Of a stretch of 64,000 nt of DNA, positions 44,266 to 51,953 are shown in pieces. Source of the DNA: JAAYCI01 sp964371725 (GTDB lineage: Bacteria > Bacillota > Clostridia > Oscillospirales > Ruminococcaceae); NCBI GenBank assembly GCA_964371725.1, contig CAYJNQ010000005.1, positions 1 to 64,000 on the forward strand, read 5' to 3'. A program made the translations under genes and the position numbers. Within the stretch, counting starts at the first letter, position 1, and each line of letters opens with the position of its first letter. Under the pieces are notes generated by a model that saw only the letters and a list, made by a program, of their open reading frames with translations, was not told the origin of the DNA and did not search any database.

Positions 44266-44352
44266 GTTTAATAGTTGGCTTAATTAAACAAGAAAGGCTT
44301 TTCGCAAAGCGAGCCTTTTGCACAGAATAAAACAGAAAGAGGGTTTGCAAGC

Positions 44353-44769
44353 ATGCCGTCCCAAAGAGTAAAATTGGAAATTTGCGGTTCAAGTTATCTG
44401 GTTTCCACAAATGATTCTGCTGAGTATCTTCTTGGGCTCGCAGAGAAATTGGATGCGGATATGAACCAAGTGATGATAGACACACCCAATGCCTCCGTGG
44501 CGGCGGCGGCTGTTATTACAGCCTTGGGTTATTTGGACGAGGCCGAGAAAAATGCCTTTGGGGCAGACAATATGCGTGTGCAGATACAAGACTATTTAGA
44601 GGATGCCGCGAAGGCTCGCATGGCAGCGGAAGAGGCGCGTGTGGAAGTGGAGCGTTTGCGCAACGAGTTGTCTTATTACGAGGGAAAAGGGCAAAAGGGG
44701 CAGCGCATGCCGGCGCCGGAAAATGCGGCACCACAGCAGGACGGCCAGCTTGGCATTGAGGACTTGTAA
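44353..44769 (+). CDS. zapA: Cell division protein ZapA
   Basis: Promotes FtsZ ring assembly as a small cytosolic dimer/tetramer. 138 residues. The N-terminal ZapA domain is RVKLEICGSSYLVSTNDSAEYLLGLAEKLDADMNQVM-like, and a long coiled-coil follows with an Ala/Glu-rich helix (AAKARMAAEEARVEVERLRN). A charged, Gln-rich tail closes the protein. AGAGGG precedes the ATG. Its stop directly abuts the next start codon, so translation of the U32 peptidase gene is coupled. Confidence 0.88.
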   Translation: MPSQRVKLEICGSSYLVSTNDSAEYLLGLAEKLDADMNQVMIDTPNASVAAAAVITALGYLDEAEKNAFGADNMRVQIQDYLEDAAKARMAAEEARVEVERLRNELSYYEGKGQKGQRMPAPENAAPQQDGQLGIEDL

Positions 44770-46845
44770 ATGTGTTCAAGGCCGGAAAAAATAGAGATAT
44801 TGGCCCCGGCAGGAGATGCCGAAATGGTAAAAGCTGCCGTATTCAGCGGCGCAGACAGCGTGTATTTGGGCCTGCGCGGATTCAACGCACGGCGCGGCGC
44901 GGGCAATTTTGATGAGAGCGACCTTTTTGAAACCGTTGCGTTTTGCCATGCACGCCGCTGTAAGGTGTATGTGGCACTGAACACATTGGTGTTTGCCGGT
45001 GCAGAAACTGCCTTTGCGAATGCATTGCACACGGCTTGGAGGGCTGGGTGCGATGCGGCCATTGTGCAAGATTTGGCCGCCGTGCCGCTGGCAAAACAGG
45101 TGGCACCGCAGTTAACCTTGCACGCCTCTACGCAGATGAGTGTACATTCTTTAGCCGGTGTGCAAAAACTGGCAGAGCTTGGGTTTTCCCGTGTTATTTT
45201 AGCGCGAGAATTGCGTGAAGAGGAAATTGCGCACATCGCGGCCCACGCCCCGATAGAACTCGAAGTTTTTGTGCATGGCGCTTTGTGTATGTCGGTGTCG
45301 GGTCAATGTTATTTTAGTGCTTTTTTGGGCGGACGGAGCGGGAACCGGGGAGCTTGTGCGGGACCGTGTCGTCTGCCGTTTTGCAGTGATCGCGAGGGCA
45401 CAAAAGCGGCTACAACGCAATATGCACTGTCTTTGAAAGACCTTTCCGTTTTAGAAGCCTTGCCGAGATTGCAAAAAATGGGTGTGGTTTCGGCAAAAAT
45501 TGAGGGCCGTTTACGCGGTGCCGAATATGTTGCCGCCACCGTGGAGGCCGCCTTGAAAGCACGCGAGGGGCAGGATTACGACGCGGATTTTCTGCGTGAG
45601 GTTTTTAGCCGCGGTGCCTTTACCCGCGGTTGGTATGGCGGCAAGACGGGATCGGAAATGCTGGGGCGGCGCGATGAGCAAGCGGCAGTGCAAAGTAGAA
45701 AAGCCCTGCCGAAAGCGAGGGAATTGTATCGGCGCGAGCGGGCACGGGTACCGGTGGATATGGCTCTTCGTGTGGAGCAAAATGCTGTCTGTTTGCGTGT
45801 GTGCGACGGCGAGAATACGGCAATGAAACGGCAAGAACTCCCCTTGGCTTTGGCAAACCAGCCCCCTGCCCTGGAGCAAGCGCTACAAAAAACAGGTGGA
45901 ACACCCTTTTATGCAAAGGCACTACAGATACACAATGAGGGCCGCTTTCACGTGCCTGTCTCTGTTGTGAATGCCTTAAGACGCGATGCTTTGCAAGAGT
46001 TGTTGCATTTTCGCGAGCAAGTACCCGTGAAAGAGCCAATGAGAACGCCAACTCTTCCCCTGCCAAAGAGCACTTCCAGCAGGCGCGTTCAGGGGCTATG
46101 TGCACGCTTTTCTGCTGTGGCGCAAATGCCGAAAGAGGCGCAAAACCGGTGTGATGTATTGGTTTTCCCCCTCAGTGAAGCTGCGCATGTGCCAGTAGAA
46201 TTGCGCCACAAAACGCGCCTTTCCCTGCCACGATTTATAAAACAAAAAGAGGAAACCGGTGTGCGAACGGCCATCCTCAAAGCTGCAGAACTCGGTTTTT
46301 CGGCCGTAGAAGCACAGGGCGTTGGGCAGTGGAAGCTGTGTGAAGGCGTACCTTTAACCGGCGGCTTTGGCCTCAATGTCACCAATGCGGTATCGGCAAA
46401 TTTTTTGCACAGCCTAGGTTTTTCGGCACTCACCCTGTCTGTGGAGCTCAGCGCAGCGCAGGCACACACCCTGTCTCGGGCATGTGCAGGCACACTGCTT
46501 ATAGAAATGCCGGCATACGGGCATTTTCCGCTGATGTTGACACGGGCATGCCCGATGCGTCAAAGCAGGCGCGATTGCGAAACATGCCAAGGCGAAGTAT
46601 TTTTGACCGACCGCAAGGGAAAACGCTTTCGTATGTCCTGTGAAGAGGGAATGCGCAGCGTATACAACCCGGTTCCACTGTGGCTGGCAGACCGTTTGCA
46701 TGAATGCCCGGCAGACCGAGCACTGTTATACTTTACAAACGAGACAAGCGAAAAGGCCAAAGATGTTCTTTTGGCCTTTGAAGAAGGCCGCGCCGGCACA
46801 GGCAACTTCACCCGTGGGCTTTTTGACCACGGCACACAGGCCTAA
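44770..46845 (+). CDS. U32 family peptidase
   Basis: A 691-residue U32 (collagenase-like, RlhA/YrrO-type) protein. It has the U32 signature EVFVHGALCMSVSGQCYFSA and, near the N-terminus, EILAPAGDAEMVKAAVFSG. A cysteine group GNRGACAGPCR and later CPMRQSRRDCETC could bind an iron-sulfur cluster, as known for RlhA and TrhP tRNA/rRNA hydroxylation proteins. A long C-terminal DUF3656-like region follows. Exact substrate unclear: peptidase and RNA-modification roles are both in the family. The start overlaps the zapA stop boundary. Confidence 0.85.
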   Translation: MCSRPEKIEILAPAGDAEMVKAAVFSGADSVYLGLRGFNARRGAGNFDESDLFETVAFCHARRCKVYVALNTLVFAGAETAFANALHTAWRAGCDAAIVQDLAAVPLAKQVAPQLTLHASTQMSVHSLAGVQKLAELGFSRVILARELREEEIAHIAAHAPIELEVFVHGALCMSVSGQCYFSAFLGGRSGNRGACAGPCRLPFCSDREGTKAATTQYALSLKDLSVLEALPRLQKMGVVSAKIEGRLRGAEYVAATVEAALKAREGQDYDADFLREVFSRGAFTRGWYGGKTGSEMLGRRDEQAAVQSRKALPKARELYRRERARVPVDMALRVEQNAVCLRVCDGENTAMKRQELPLALANQPPALEQALQKTGGTPFYAKALQIHNEGRFHVPVSVVNALRRDALQELLHFREQVPVKEPMRTPTLPLPKSTSSRRVQGLCARFSAVAQMPKEAQNRCDVLVFPLSEAAHVPVELRHKTRLSLPRFIKQKEETGVRTAILKAAELGFSAVEAQGVGQWKLCEGVPLTGGFGLNVTNAVSANFLHSLGFSALTLSVELSAAQAHTLSRACAGTLLIEMPAYGHFPLMLTRACPMRQSRRDCETCQGEVFLTDRKGKRFRMSCEEGMRSVYNPVPLWLADRLHECPADRALLYFTNETSEKAKDVLLAFEEGRAGTGNFTRGLFDHGTQA

Positions 46846-46918
46846 CGCAAAAACCGTAGCACAAACATGGATTAAAATTGACACGATGTGCACCATAGAA
46901 AAGGAGACGATACCCTGT

Positions 46919-47362
46919 ATGCAAGTGAAGTTACAGCAGTTGAGAAAAGGGGCCAAGTGGCCACAGCGTGCCACAAAGGGCTCGGCCGGTGCAGACCTTT
47001 GCGCTTGTTTAGACGAGCCTTCGCTTCGTCTTGCACCGTTGGAGCGTGCCCTGATTCCCACTGGATTTTCAATGGAATTGCCCAGCGAAGAATATGTGGC
47101 CTTGCTCTTCGCACGTAGCGGCCTTGCAACCAAACGTGGGCTGGCACTTTCAAATGGGGTTGGTGTTATAGACAGCGATTATCGCGGTGAAATTTGTGTT
47201 GCCTTGAGCAACGTCTCCAAGGATGAGGTGGAAATTCAAAACGGAGAGCGCATTGCTCAAATTTTGGTAGTGCCCGTAGTGGCGGCCGAATTCGTGCCTT
47301 GTGAAACGCTGGAGGAAACCGAAAGAGGCCACGGGGGCTTCGGATCTACCGGGCGCACATAA
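46919..47362 (+). CDS. dut: dUTP diphosphatase
   Basis: Hydrolyses dUTP to dUMP and PPi, keeping uracil out of DNA. 147 residues, homotrimeric family. The five motifs appear in order: GSAGADLCACL, FARSGLATKRG, GVIDSDYRGEI, GERIAQILVV and ERGHGGFGSTGRT at the C-terminus. ATG at 46919 has AAGGAG 12 bases upstream; an in-frame ATG at 46886 lacks a ribosome site. Confidence 0.95.
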   Translation: MQVKLQQLRKGAKWPQRATKGSAGADLCACLDEPSLRLAPLERALIPTGFSMELPSEEYVALLFARSGLATKRGLALSNGVGVIDSDYRGEICVALSNVSKDEVEIQNGERIAQILVVPVVAAEFVPCETLEETERGHGGFGSTGRT

Positions 47363-47404
47363 GTGGGTATCCTTTCGATACACCGCCGGGATAAAAAGTA
47401 TTCC

Positions 47405-47433
47405 TTGAATCATGAGAAATGGCATGGTAAAAT
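47405..47433 (+). promoter_or_regulatory. Promoter of the PPi-phosphofructokinase gene
   Basis: TTGAAT (47405-47410) and TAAAAT (47428-47433) are 17 bases apart, 38 bases before the start codon. Confidence 0.65.
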
Positions 47434-47471
47434 AGAAAAATGAGTCTAGTTTGGAAAGGATGGGGTGTAAG

Positions 47472-48719
47472 ATGAAAAATGTTATGGTTGCACAGTCGGG
47501 GGGGCCGTCTCCGGCAATCAATTCCTCTTTATCGGGTCTTGTGCAGCGTGCGATGGCAGCAAATGAGATTGGCACGGTTTACGGTGCTTTAAACGGATTG
47601 CAAGGAATGCTTGAAAAGAGAATCATCAACATTTCCGAACAAATGACAACGGCAAAAGATTATGAATTGTTGATGCATACACCTGCAATGGCTTTGGGGT
47701 CTTGTCGCTTCAAATTGAAGCCCGATGCAAAACATCTCTATGACCAAGTCCTCGAAATCATGAGAGCCTATGACATCGGTTATTTTTTCTACAATGGCGG
47801 CAATGATTCAATGGACACCATCTCACGTTTGTCGGCCTATTTTCATGAAAAAGGCGAAGACATCAAGTGCATCGGTATTCCCAAAACGGTCGACAACGAC
47901 CTTATGGAAACCGACCACACACCGGGTTTTGGTTCAGCGGCACGTTTTGTGGCGGCCAGTTTTTCGGAGCTCATGATCGATACGGCCGTGTATCCCATTC
48001 CGTCTGTTACCATTGTGGAAGTGATGGGGCGCAACGCCGGTTGGCTGACAGCCTCTTCTGTTTTGGCGCGTGCACATGGTTTTACCGGTCCACACCTAAT
48101 CTATTTGCCGGAGCTGCCCTTTAATCCGGATAAATTTATTGAGCAGGTTGAAAACAAACTGCAAAGCGAAACCAGTGTGCTTGTAGCGGTGAGCGAAGGC
48201 GTTCGCCTTGCAAACGGCGACTATGTGGCACAGGCAAGCAGCGGTGCTGTGGATATGTTTGGCCATGCGGCGCTTGGCGGTGTAGCCGATGCCTTGGGCA
48301 ATATGGTGCGGGCAAACCTGGAAGAGAAGTATCCCGGCCTCAAGGTGCGCAGTGTAGACCCAAGTGTTTTGCAGCGCGTGGCCATGCATCTTGCCTCCGG
48401 AACCGATTTAGAAGAAGCAAAAATGTGTGGTATTTATGCGGTGGAGGCGGCGTTGGCGGGCATCAGCGACAAAATGGTGTGCATCAAGCGCGTATCCAAC
48501 CACCCTTATTTAGTGCGCTATGAGCTTGAAGACTTATGCAAGGTAGCAAACCATGAGAAAAAAGTGCCGTTGGAATGGATTTGCGATGACGGAACAAATG
48601 TAACACAGGAAATGGTGAACTACTTGTTGCCCCTTTTCCGTGGAAAAACAGATGTTTGTTATGAGGACGGGCTGCCCCGTTTTTTCCGTTTTGATACAAC
48701 AAAAGTGGTGGAAAAATAA
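47472..48719 (+). CDS. pfp: 6-phosphofructokinase, pyrophosphate-dependent type
   Basis: Phosphorylates fructose 6-phosphate. 415 residues, longer than ATP-PfkA. The motif FYNGGNDSMDT has aspartate where ATP enzymes have the second glycine of GGDGS, which marks PPi use. IPKTVDNDLMETDHTPGFGS carries the catalytic region with a lysine expected for PPi enzymes, and EVMGRNAGWLTASSVLA is the sugar-phosphate site. ATG at 47472 has a G-rich site upstream. Together with PPDK this supports PPi-driven glycolysis; PPi specificity is inferred from motifs, not tested. Confidence 0.9.
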   Translation: MKNVMVAQSGGPSPAINSSLSGLVQRAMAANEIGTVYGALNGLQGMLEKRIINISEQMTTAKDYELLMHTPAMALGSCRFKLKPDAKHLYDQVLEIMRAYDIGYFFYNGGNDSMDTISRLSAYFHEKGEDIKCIGIPKTVDNDLMETDHTPGFGSAARFVAASFSELMIDTAVYPIPSVTIVEVMGRNAGWLTASSVLARAHGFTGPHLIYLPELPFNPDKFIEQVENKLQSETSVLVAVSEGVRLANGDYVAQASSGAVDMFGHAALGGVADALGNMVRANLEEKYPGLKVRSVDPSVLQRVAMHLASGTDLEEAKMCGIYAVEAALAGISDKMVCIKRVSNHPYLVRYELEDLCKVANHEKKVPLEWICDDGTNVTQEMVNYLLPLFRGKTDVCYEDGLPRFFRFDTTKVVEK

Positions 48720-48748
48720 ACCATCCACGAGAAAGGGTCATGAATACA

Positions 48749-49621
48749 ATGAGAGAGTATGAGATTTTAACCGATTCCAGTGCGGATTTAACCCTAGAGC
48801 AATACGAGGAATATGGGGTTCCCTGTATGCCCCTGCGTTTCACAATTGAGGGAAAGACCTACGAAAATCTGCCCGACTGGAGCAACATGAGCAAGGAGTT
48901 ATTCTACGAAAAATTGCGTGGCGGAGAGATGTCTGTAACCAGCCAGTTGAACCCCCATGATTTTATGGAGCCGTTTTGCAATGTGTTGGATCAAGGAAAA
49001 GACCTTTTGTACATCGGGTTTTCCTCCGGCCTTTCCGGCACGGTAAATTCTGCGCGCATCATGGCAAAAGAATTGAGAGTGAAATATCCCCAAGCCCACA
49101 TTGCCGTGGTGGACAGCTTTTGTGCCAGCCTTGGTCAGGGGCTTTTGGTGCACAAGGCCGTGCAAAAAAAACGTGAGGGTTTAGGCCTCGATGAGCTGGT
49201 TCAGTGGCTGGAGACAAACCGCTTGAATGTAGCGCATTGGTTCACCGTAGACGACTTGGGTTTCCTAAAGCGTGGTGGACGTGTGTCGGCAGCCACGGCC
49301 ATGCTGGGCACCATGTTGAATATCAAACCCATTTTGCATATGGATAACGAAGGGCATTTGACTGCCATGGACAAGGTGCGTGGCCGCCGCCAAAGCTTGG
49401 ATGGAATTGTGAAACGCATGGAAGAAACAGCCATTCAAGCAAGCGAGCAAACCGTATTCATTTCACACGGGGATTGCATCGAAGATGCACGGTATGTGGA
49501 AGAACAGGTGAAACAGAAGTTTGGTGTGAAAGAGGTCATTGTCAATCATGTGGGGCCGGTTATTGGCAGCCACTCGGGCCCCGGAACCTTAGCGCTTTTC
49601 TTTATGGCAACAGAGCGATAG
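48749..49621 (+). CDS. DegV family protein (fatty acid-binding FakB-like)
   Basis: A 290-residue DegV protein, the family that presents fatty acids to the kinase FakA. The start YEILTDSSADLTLEQYEEYG, the SQLNPHDFMEPF segment, SGLSGTVNSARIMAKE with the head-group site, and the C-terminal VGPVIGSHSGPGTLALFFM are conserved. ATG at 48749 has GAAAGGG 11 bases upstream; ATG at 48740 is only 2 bases from it. It follows the PFK gene by 29 bases. No fakA is nearby. Confidence 0.88.
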   Translation: MREYEILTDSSADLTLEQYEEYGVPCMPLRFTIEGKTYENLPDWSNMSKELFYEKLRGGEMSVTSQLNPHDFMEPFCNVLDQGKDLLYIGFSSGLSGTVNSARIMAKELRVKYPQAHIAVVDSFCASLGQGLLVHKAVQKKREGLGLDELVQWLETNRLNVAHWFTVDDLGFLKRGGRVSAATAMLGTMLNIKPILHMDNEGHLTAMDKVRGRRQSLDGIVKRMEETAIQASEQTVFISHGDCIEDARYVEEQVKQKFGVKEVIVNHVGPVIGSHSGPGTLALFFMATER

Positions 49622-49670
49622 AAACACAAAAAACCGCCTTGCTATAACCGATGCAACCATTAGAACATCA

Positions 49671-49701
49671 AAAAAAACCGCCTTAGATGGGCGGTTTTTT
49701 T
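49671..49701. terminator. Bidirectional terminator between degV and hisB
   Basis: AAAAAACCGCC (49672-49682) pairs with GGCGGTTTTTT (49690-49700) around TTAGATG. A second AAAAAACCGCC copy lies at 49629-49638. It has the same stem as the terminator at 89-118. Confidence 0.88.
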
Positions 49702-49718
49702 GACGAATTATAAGGCAC

Positions 49719-50312
49719 TCACAAACTCCCCTTTGTTGAGAAAACCCCACTGAGGCGTTCTTCTTGTGAGCACGCTCGGTCTAACGCTTTTGCAAATGCT
49801 TTGAAAGAGGCCTCAGCGAGGTGGTGGTTGTTCCCCGGTGCACTCAATTGACGCAAGTGAAGGTTCATGCCGGCCGCCATAGACACAGCGCGGAAAAACT
49901 CGTCCAAACATTCACAGTCCAACGCACCCAAGCTGGCCTGCGTGTAGCGCACATCACTCACATAACACGAGCGGCCGGATAAGTCCACCGCACAAAGCAC
50001 CAAGGCTTCGTCCATGGGCAGGGTGAAATGCCCATAGCGGCAAATCCCCTCTTTATCACCAAGAGCCTGCGCCAACGCCTCACCCAACACAAGCCCCACA
50101 TCTTCCACGGTGTGATGGCTATCCACATCTAAATCGCCGCGACAACGCAAATCCAGCTCAAACAAGCCATGTTTTGTAAACGCTTCCAGCATATGGTCAA
50201 AAAACCCAATTCCGGTTCTGCAATCGCAAGTGCCGTCACCGTCTACCGTAAAAGTAAGCGTTATGTCGGTTTCGCGTGTTTTCCGGCAAACCGTAGCCGT
50301 GCGGATATTCAT
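49719..50312 (-). CDS. hisB: Imidazoleglycerol-phosphate dehydratase
   Basis: Histidine pathway enzyme, converting IGP to imidazoleacetol phosphate. 197 residues, the monofunctional form. It has GIGFFDHMLEAFTKHG, GDLDVDSHHTVEDVG, RYGHFTLPMDEALV and, near the C-terminus, SAPGNNHHLAEASFKA; these histidine/glutamate motifs bind manganese. AAGGAG precedes the ATG. It stands alone with no other his gene near, 68 bases downstream of the DUF975-CmpB gene. Confidence 0.94.
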   Translation of the reverse strand: MNIRTATVCRKTRETDITLTFTVDGDGTCDCRTGIGFFDHMLEAFTKHGLFELDLRCRGDLDVDSHHTVEDVGLVLGEALAQALGDKEGICRYGHFTLPMDEALVLCAVDLSGRSCYVSDVRYTQASLGALDCECLDEFFRAVSMAAGMNLHLRQLSAPGNNHHLAEASFKAFAKALDRACSQEERLSGVFSTKGSL

Positions 50313-50380
50313 AAGCCCTACTCCTTTATCATTTGAAATTTATTGAGAAGTGCCGTTTTGCACATAAAATAAGGGATGGT

Positions 50381-51904
50381 TTATATGCTGGTTCCGGCCG
50401 CCATATTGGGGTGCTGCACAGAGTAAAGCACATCCAGTAAAAACACACAGCTTCCCAGAAAAAGCGCCACGCGTCTGGGTTTTTTGGGCAAGTGCCGGAA
50501 GCGTTCGTCGAACATTGGCGCCAGCAAATACACACCGGCCACACACCCAACGCCAAACAACAACAGCCCCTCCAGGCAAACACGTCCTTGTATATTCAAA
50601 AAGTAACCGGTATAGTCCCACCATTTTGTGTGTAAAAATGTTTCTAAAAACCATGCTGTGGTGTATTCAAGCGTTCCGCACAGGGCGATAGACAAAAAGA
50701 ACAACCGCACGGGCCTATCTACAAAGTGTTGCAATAAAACCACAGCCCCCACCCCACCAAAGCCGTAAATGGGAAGCCAGGGCCCGTGCAAGGTGCCCCG
50801 GTTGATAAAGGTGCCCGTTTCCACAAGATAGTACAGGACCTCCCAGGCATAGCCGATGAACGCAAAGGCGAGGAACAAAAACACCAAGTCTTCAAGCTTA
50901 TAGCGGCGGTGGTAGTCTGTGCGAATCCAGCTGCGCGACAAAAGGGGTGGTATGTGGAAATCAGCCAGTGGGTATTCAGCGTCCTCCGGTTTATCCGGTG
51001 TAAGCAGCCGGTCGTTGAACACACGAGAGAGCGTGGGGTCTTGTTTCAGAAGCCCGGCGCGCAAGCGCATATACATAGCCGTGTTTGCGCCACTGTAGTA
51101 GGGGTCAACAAACAGAACATCGGCCACCATCAAGCTCGCATACGACAATGCAAACCAACCAAAAAAGCTCAAATCAAATAAAAAGCAATGCCATTTGTGG
51201 CCGTTCATCATGCGGCAAGACAGCGAAATGGCCTCTCTCGCCGATATATCCGGATTTTCGGCAACGATAAAAGGCACCATACGATAGGAGTAAAGCTTCA
51301 CAAATCCGCCTGCGAGGGTGAAAAACCACAAGATTGTGTACACAGCCCGTAAAAGCATCACTCCGGCCACTTTTCGCATTCGGCCAATTTCATAAACATA
51401 CAACAGCCTTGAAACAGATGTTTTGCGGTAGAACTGGTTTTCAAGAAAGAAGCGATATTTTCCCACAAGCAATATGTTTTTTCCAAAAACATAATAAATG
51501 AATACAATAACGGCTCCAATAGCCAAAATGATGCCGGGCAGCACGTTGTCGTGGAAAAGCAACTGGTTGAGCGAGTTGAGCAACCCAAACACAAACGAGC
51601 CCGAAGCGGTTGCATTGTTAAAAATGGTTGCCAAGGCACCTGCCGAACCAAGGTCGAAATTGCCAATCTCTGCCACAAAACCGCGGTCCTGGCTAAAAAG
51701 GCTTTGTGCCACATCATTCACAATTTCCGTGTGCGTAACGCTGCGGTAGTTCAGTTCCCCCATAGCTGTCACGGCGCTTGGAATGCGCGGCAAATGAAAG
51801 CCGCCCACCGCAACCAAAAGGAGAAGCGATACCCCGATGCATCTCCGATAGTTTGCTTTGAGCTGTTCTTTTGCTACTTTTGTTATCTCTTTTCTATTCC
51901 ACAT
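50381..51904 (-). CDS. DUF975-CmpB two-domain membrane protein
   Basis: A 507-residue polytopic protein joining two families. The N-terminal 290 residues match DUF975: MWNRKEITKVAKEQLKANYR, several membrane helices, and ISAREAISLSCRMMNGHKWH. The C-terminal part matches CmpB/ABC-transporter type IV (PF06541): FIGYAWEVLYYLVETGTFIN, RGTLHGPWLPIYGFGGVGAV, and WWDYTGYFLNIQGRVCLEGL. Function unknown; an envelope or export role is plausible. I start at ATG 51904 because DUF975 proteins normally begin MW; ATG at 51913 is possible. No ribosome site precedes it, and the promoter suggests a leaderless message. Confidence 0.78.
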   Translation of the reverse strand: MWNRKEITKVAKEQLKANYRRCIGVSLLLLVAVGGFHLPRIPSAVTAMGELNYRSVTHTEIVNDVAQSLFSQDRGFVAEIGNFDLGSAGALATIFNNATASGSFVFGLLNSLNQLLFHDNVLPGIILAIGAVIVFIYYVFGKNILLVGKYRFFLENQFYRKTSVSRLLYVYEIGRMRKVAGVMLLRAVYTILWFFTLAGGFVKLYSYRMVPFIVAENPDISAREAISLSCRMMNGHKWHCFLFDLSFFGWFALSYASLMVADVLFVDPYYSGANTAMYMRLRAGLLKQDPTLSRVFNDRLLTPDKPEDAEYPLADFHIPPLLSRSWIRTDYHRRYKLEDLVFLFLAFAFIGYAWEVLYYLVETGTFINRGTLHGPWLPIYGFGGVGAVVLLQHFVDRPVRLFFLSIALCGTLEYTTAWFLETFLHTKWWDYTGYFLNIQGRVCLEGLLLFGVGCVAGVYLLAPMFDERFRHLPKKPRRVALFLGSCVFLLDVLYSVQHPNMAAGTSI

Positions 51905-51911
51905 ATTCGTC

Positions 51912-51940
51912 ATTGTAACACATTGTTCACAAGCTCGCAA
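51912..51940 (-). promoter_or_regulatory. Promoter of the DUF975-CmpB gene, implying a leaderless transcript
   Basis: On the minus strand TTGCGA (51940-51935) and TACAAT (51917-51912) are 17 bases apart. The ATG at 51904 is only 7 bases past the -10, about where transcription would begin. Nested repeats cover the region: CAAGC/GCTTG and GTTCACAA/TTGTGAAC, the latter reaching into the end of the upstream gene. Confidence 0.6.
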
Positions 51941-51953
51941 GCTTGCCCTATCT

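Larger units (their letters stand above)
43883..44352. other. AT-rich divergent control region (glgP and zapA)
   Basis: A 470-base gap without a believable gene; a 77-residue minus-strand frame here has no ribosome site. It contains the glgP promoter at 44001-44030 and a zapA promoter near 44237-44265. A hairpin AAAGGCT/AGCCTTT with an inner CGC-AAA-GCG lies in the zapA leader (about 44292-44317). Confidence 0.6.
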
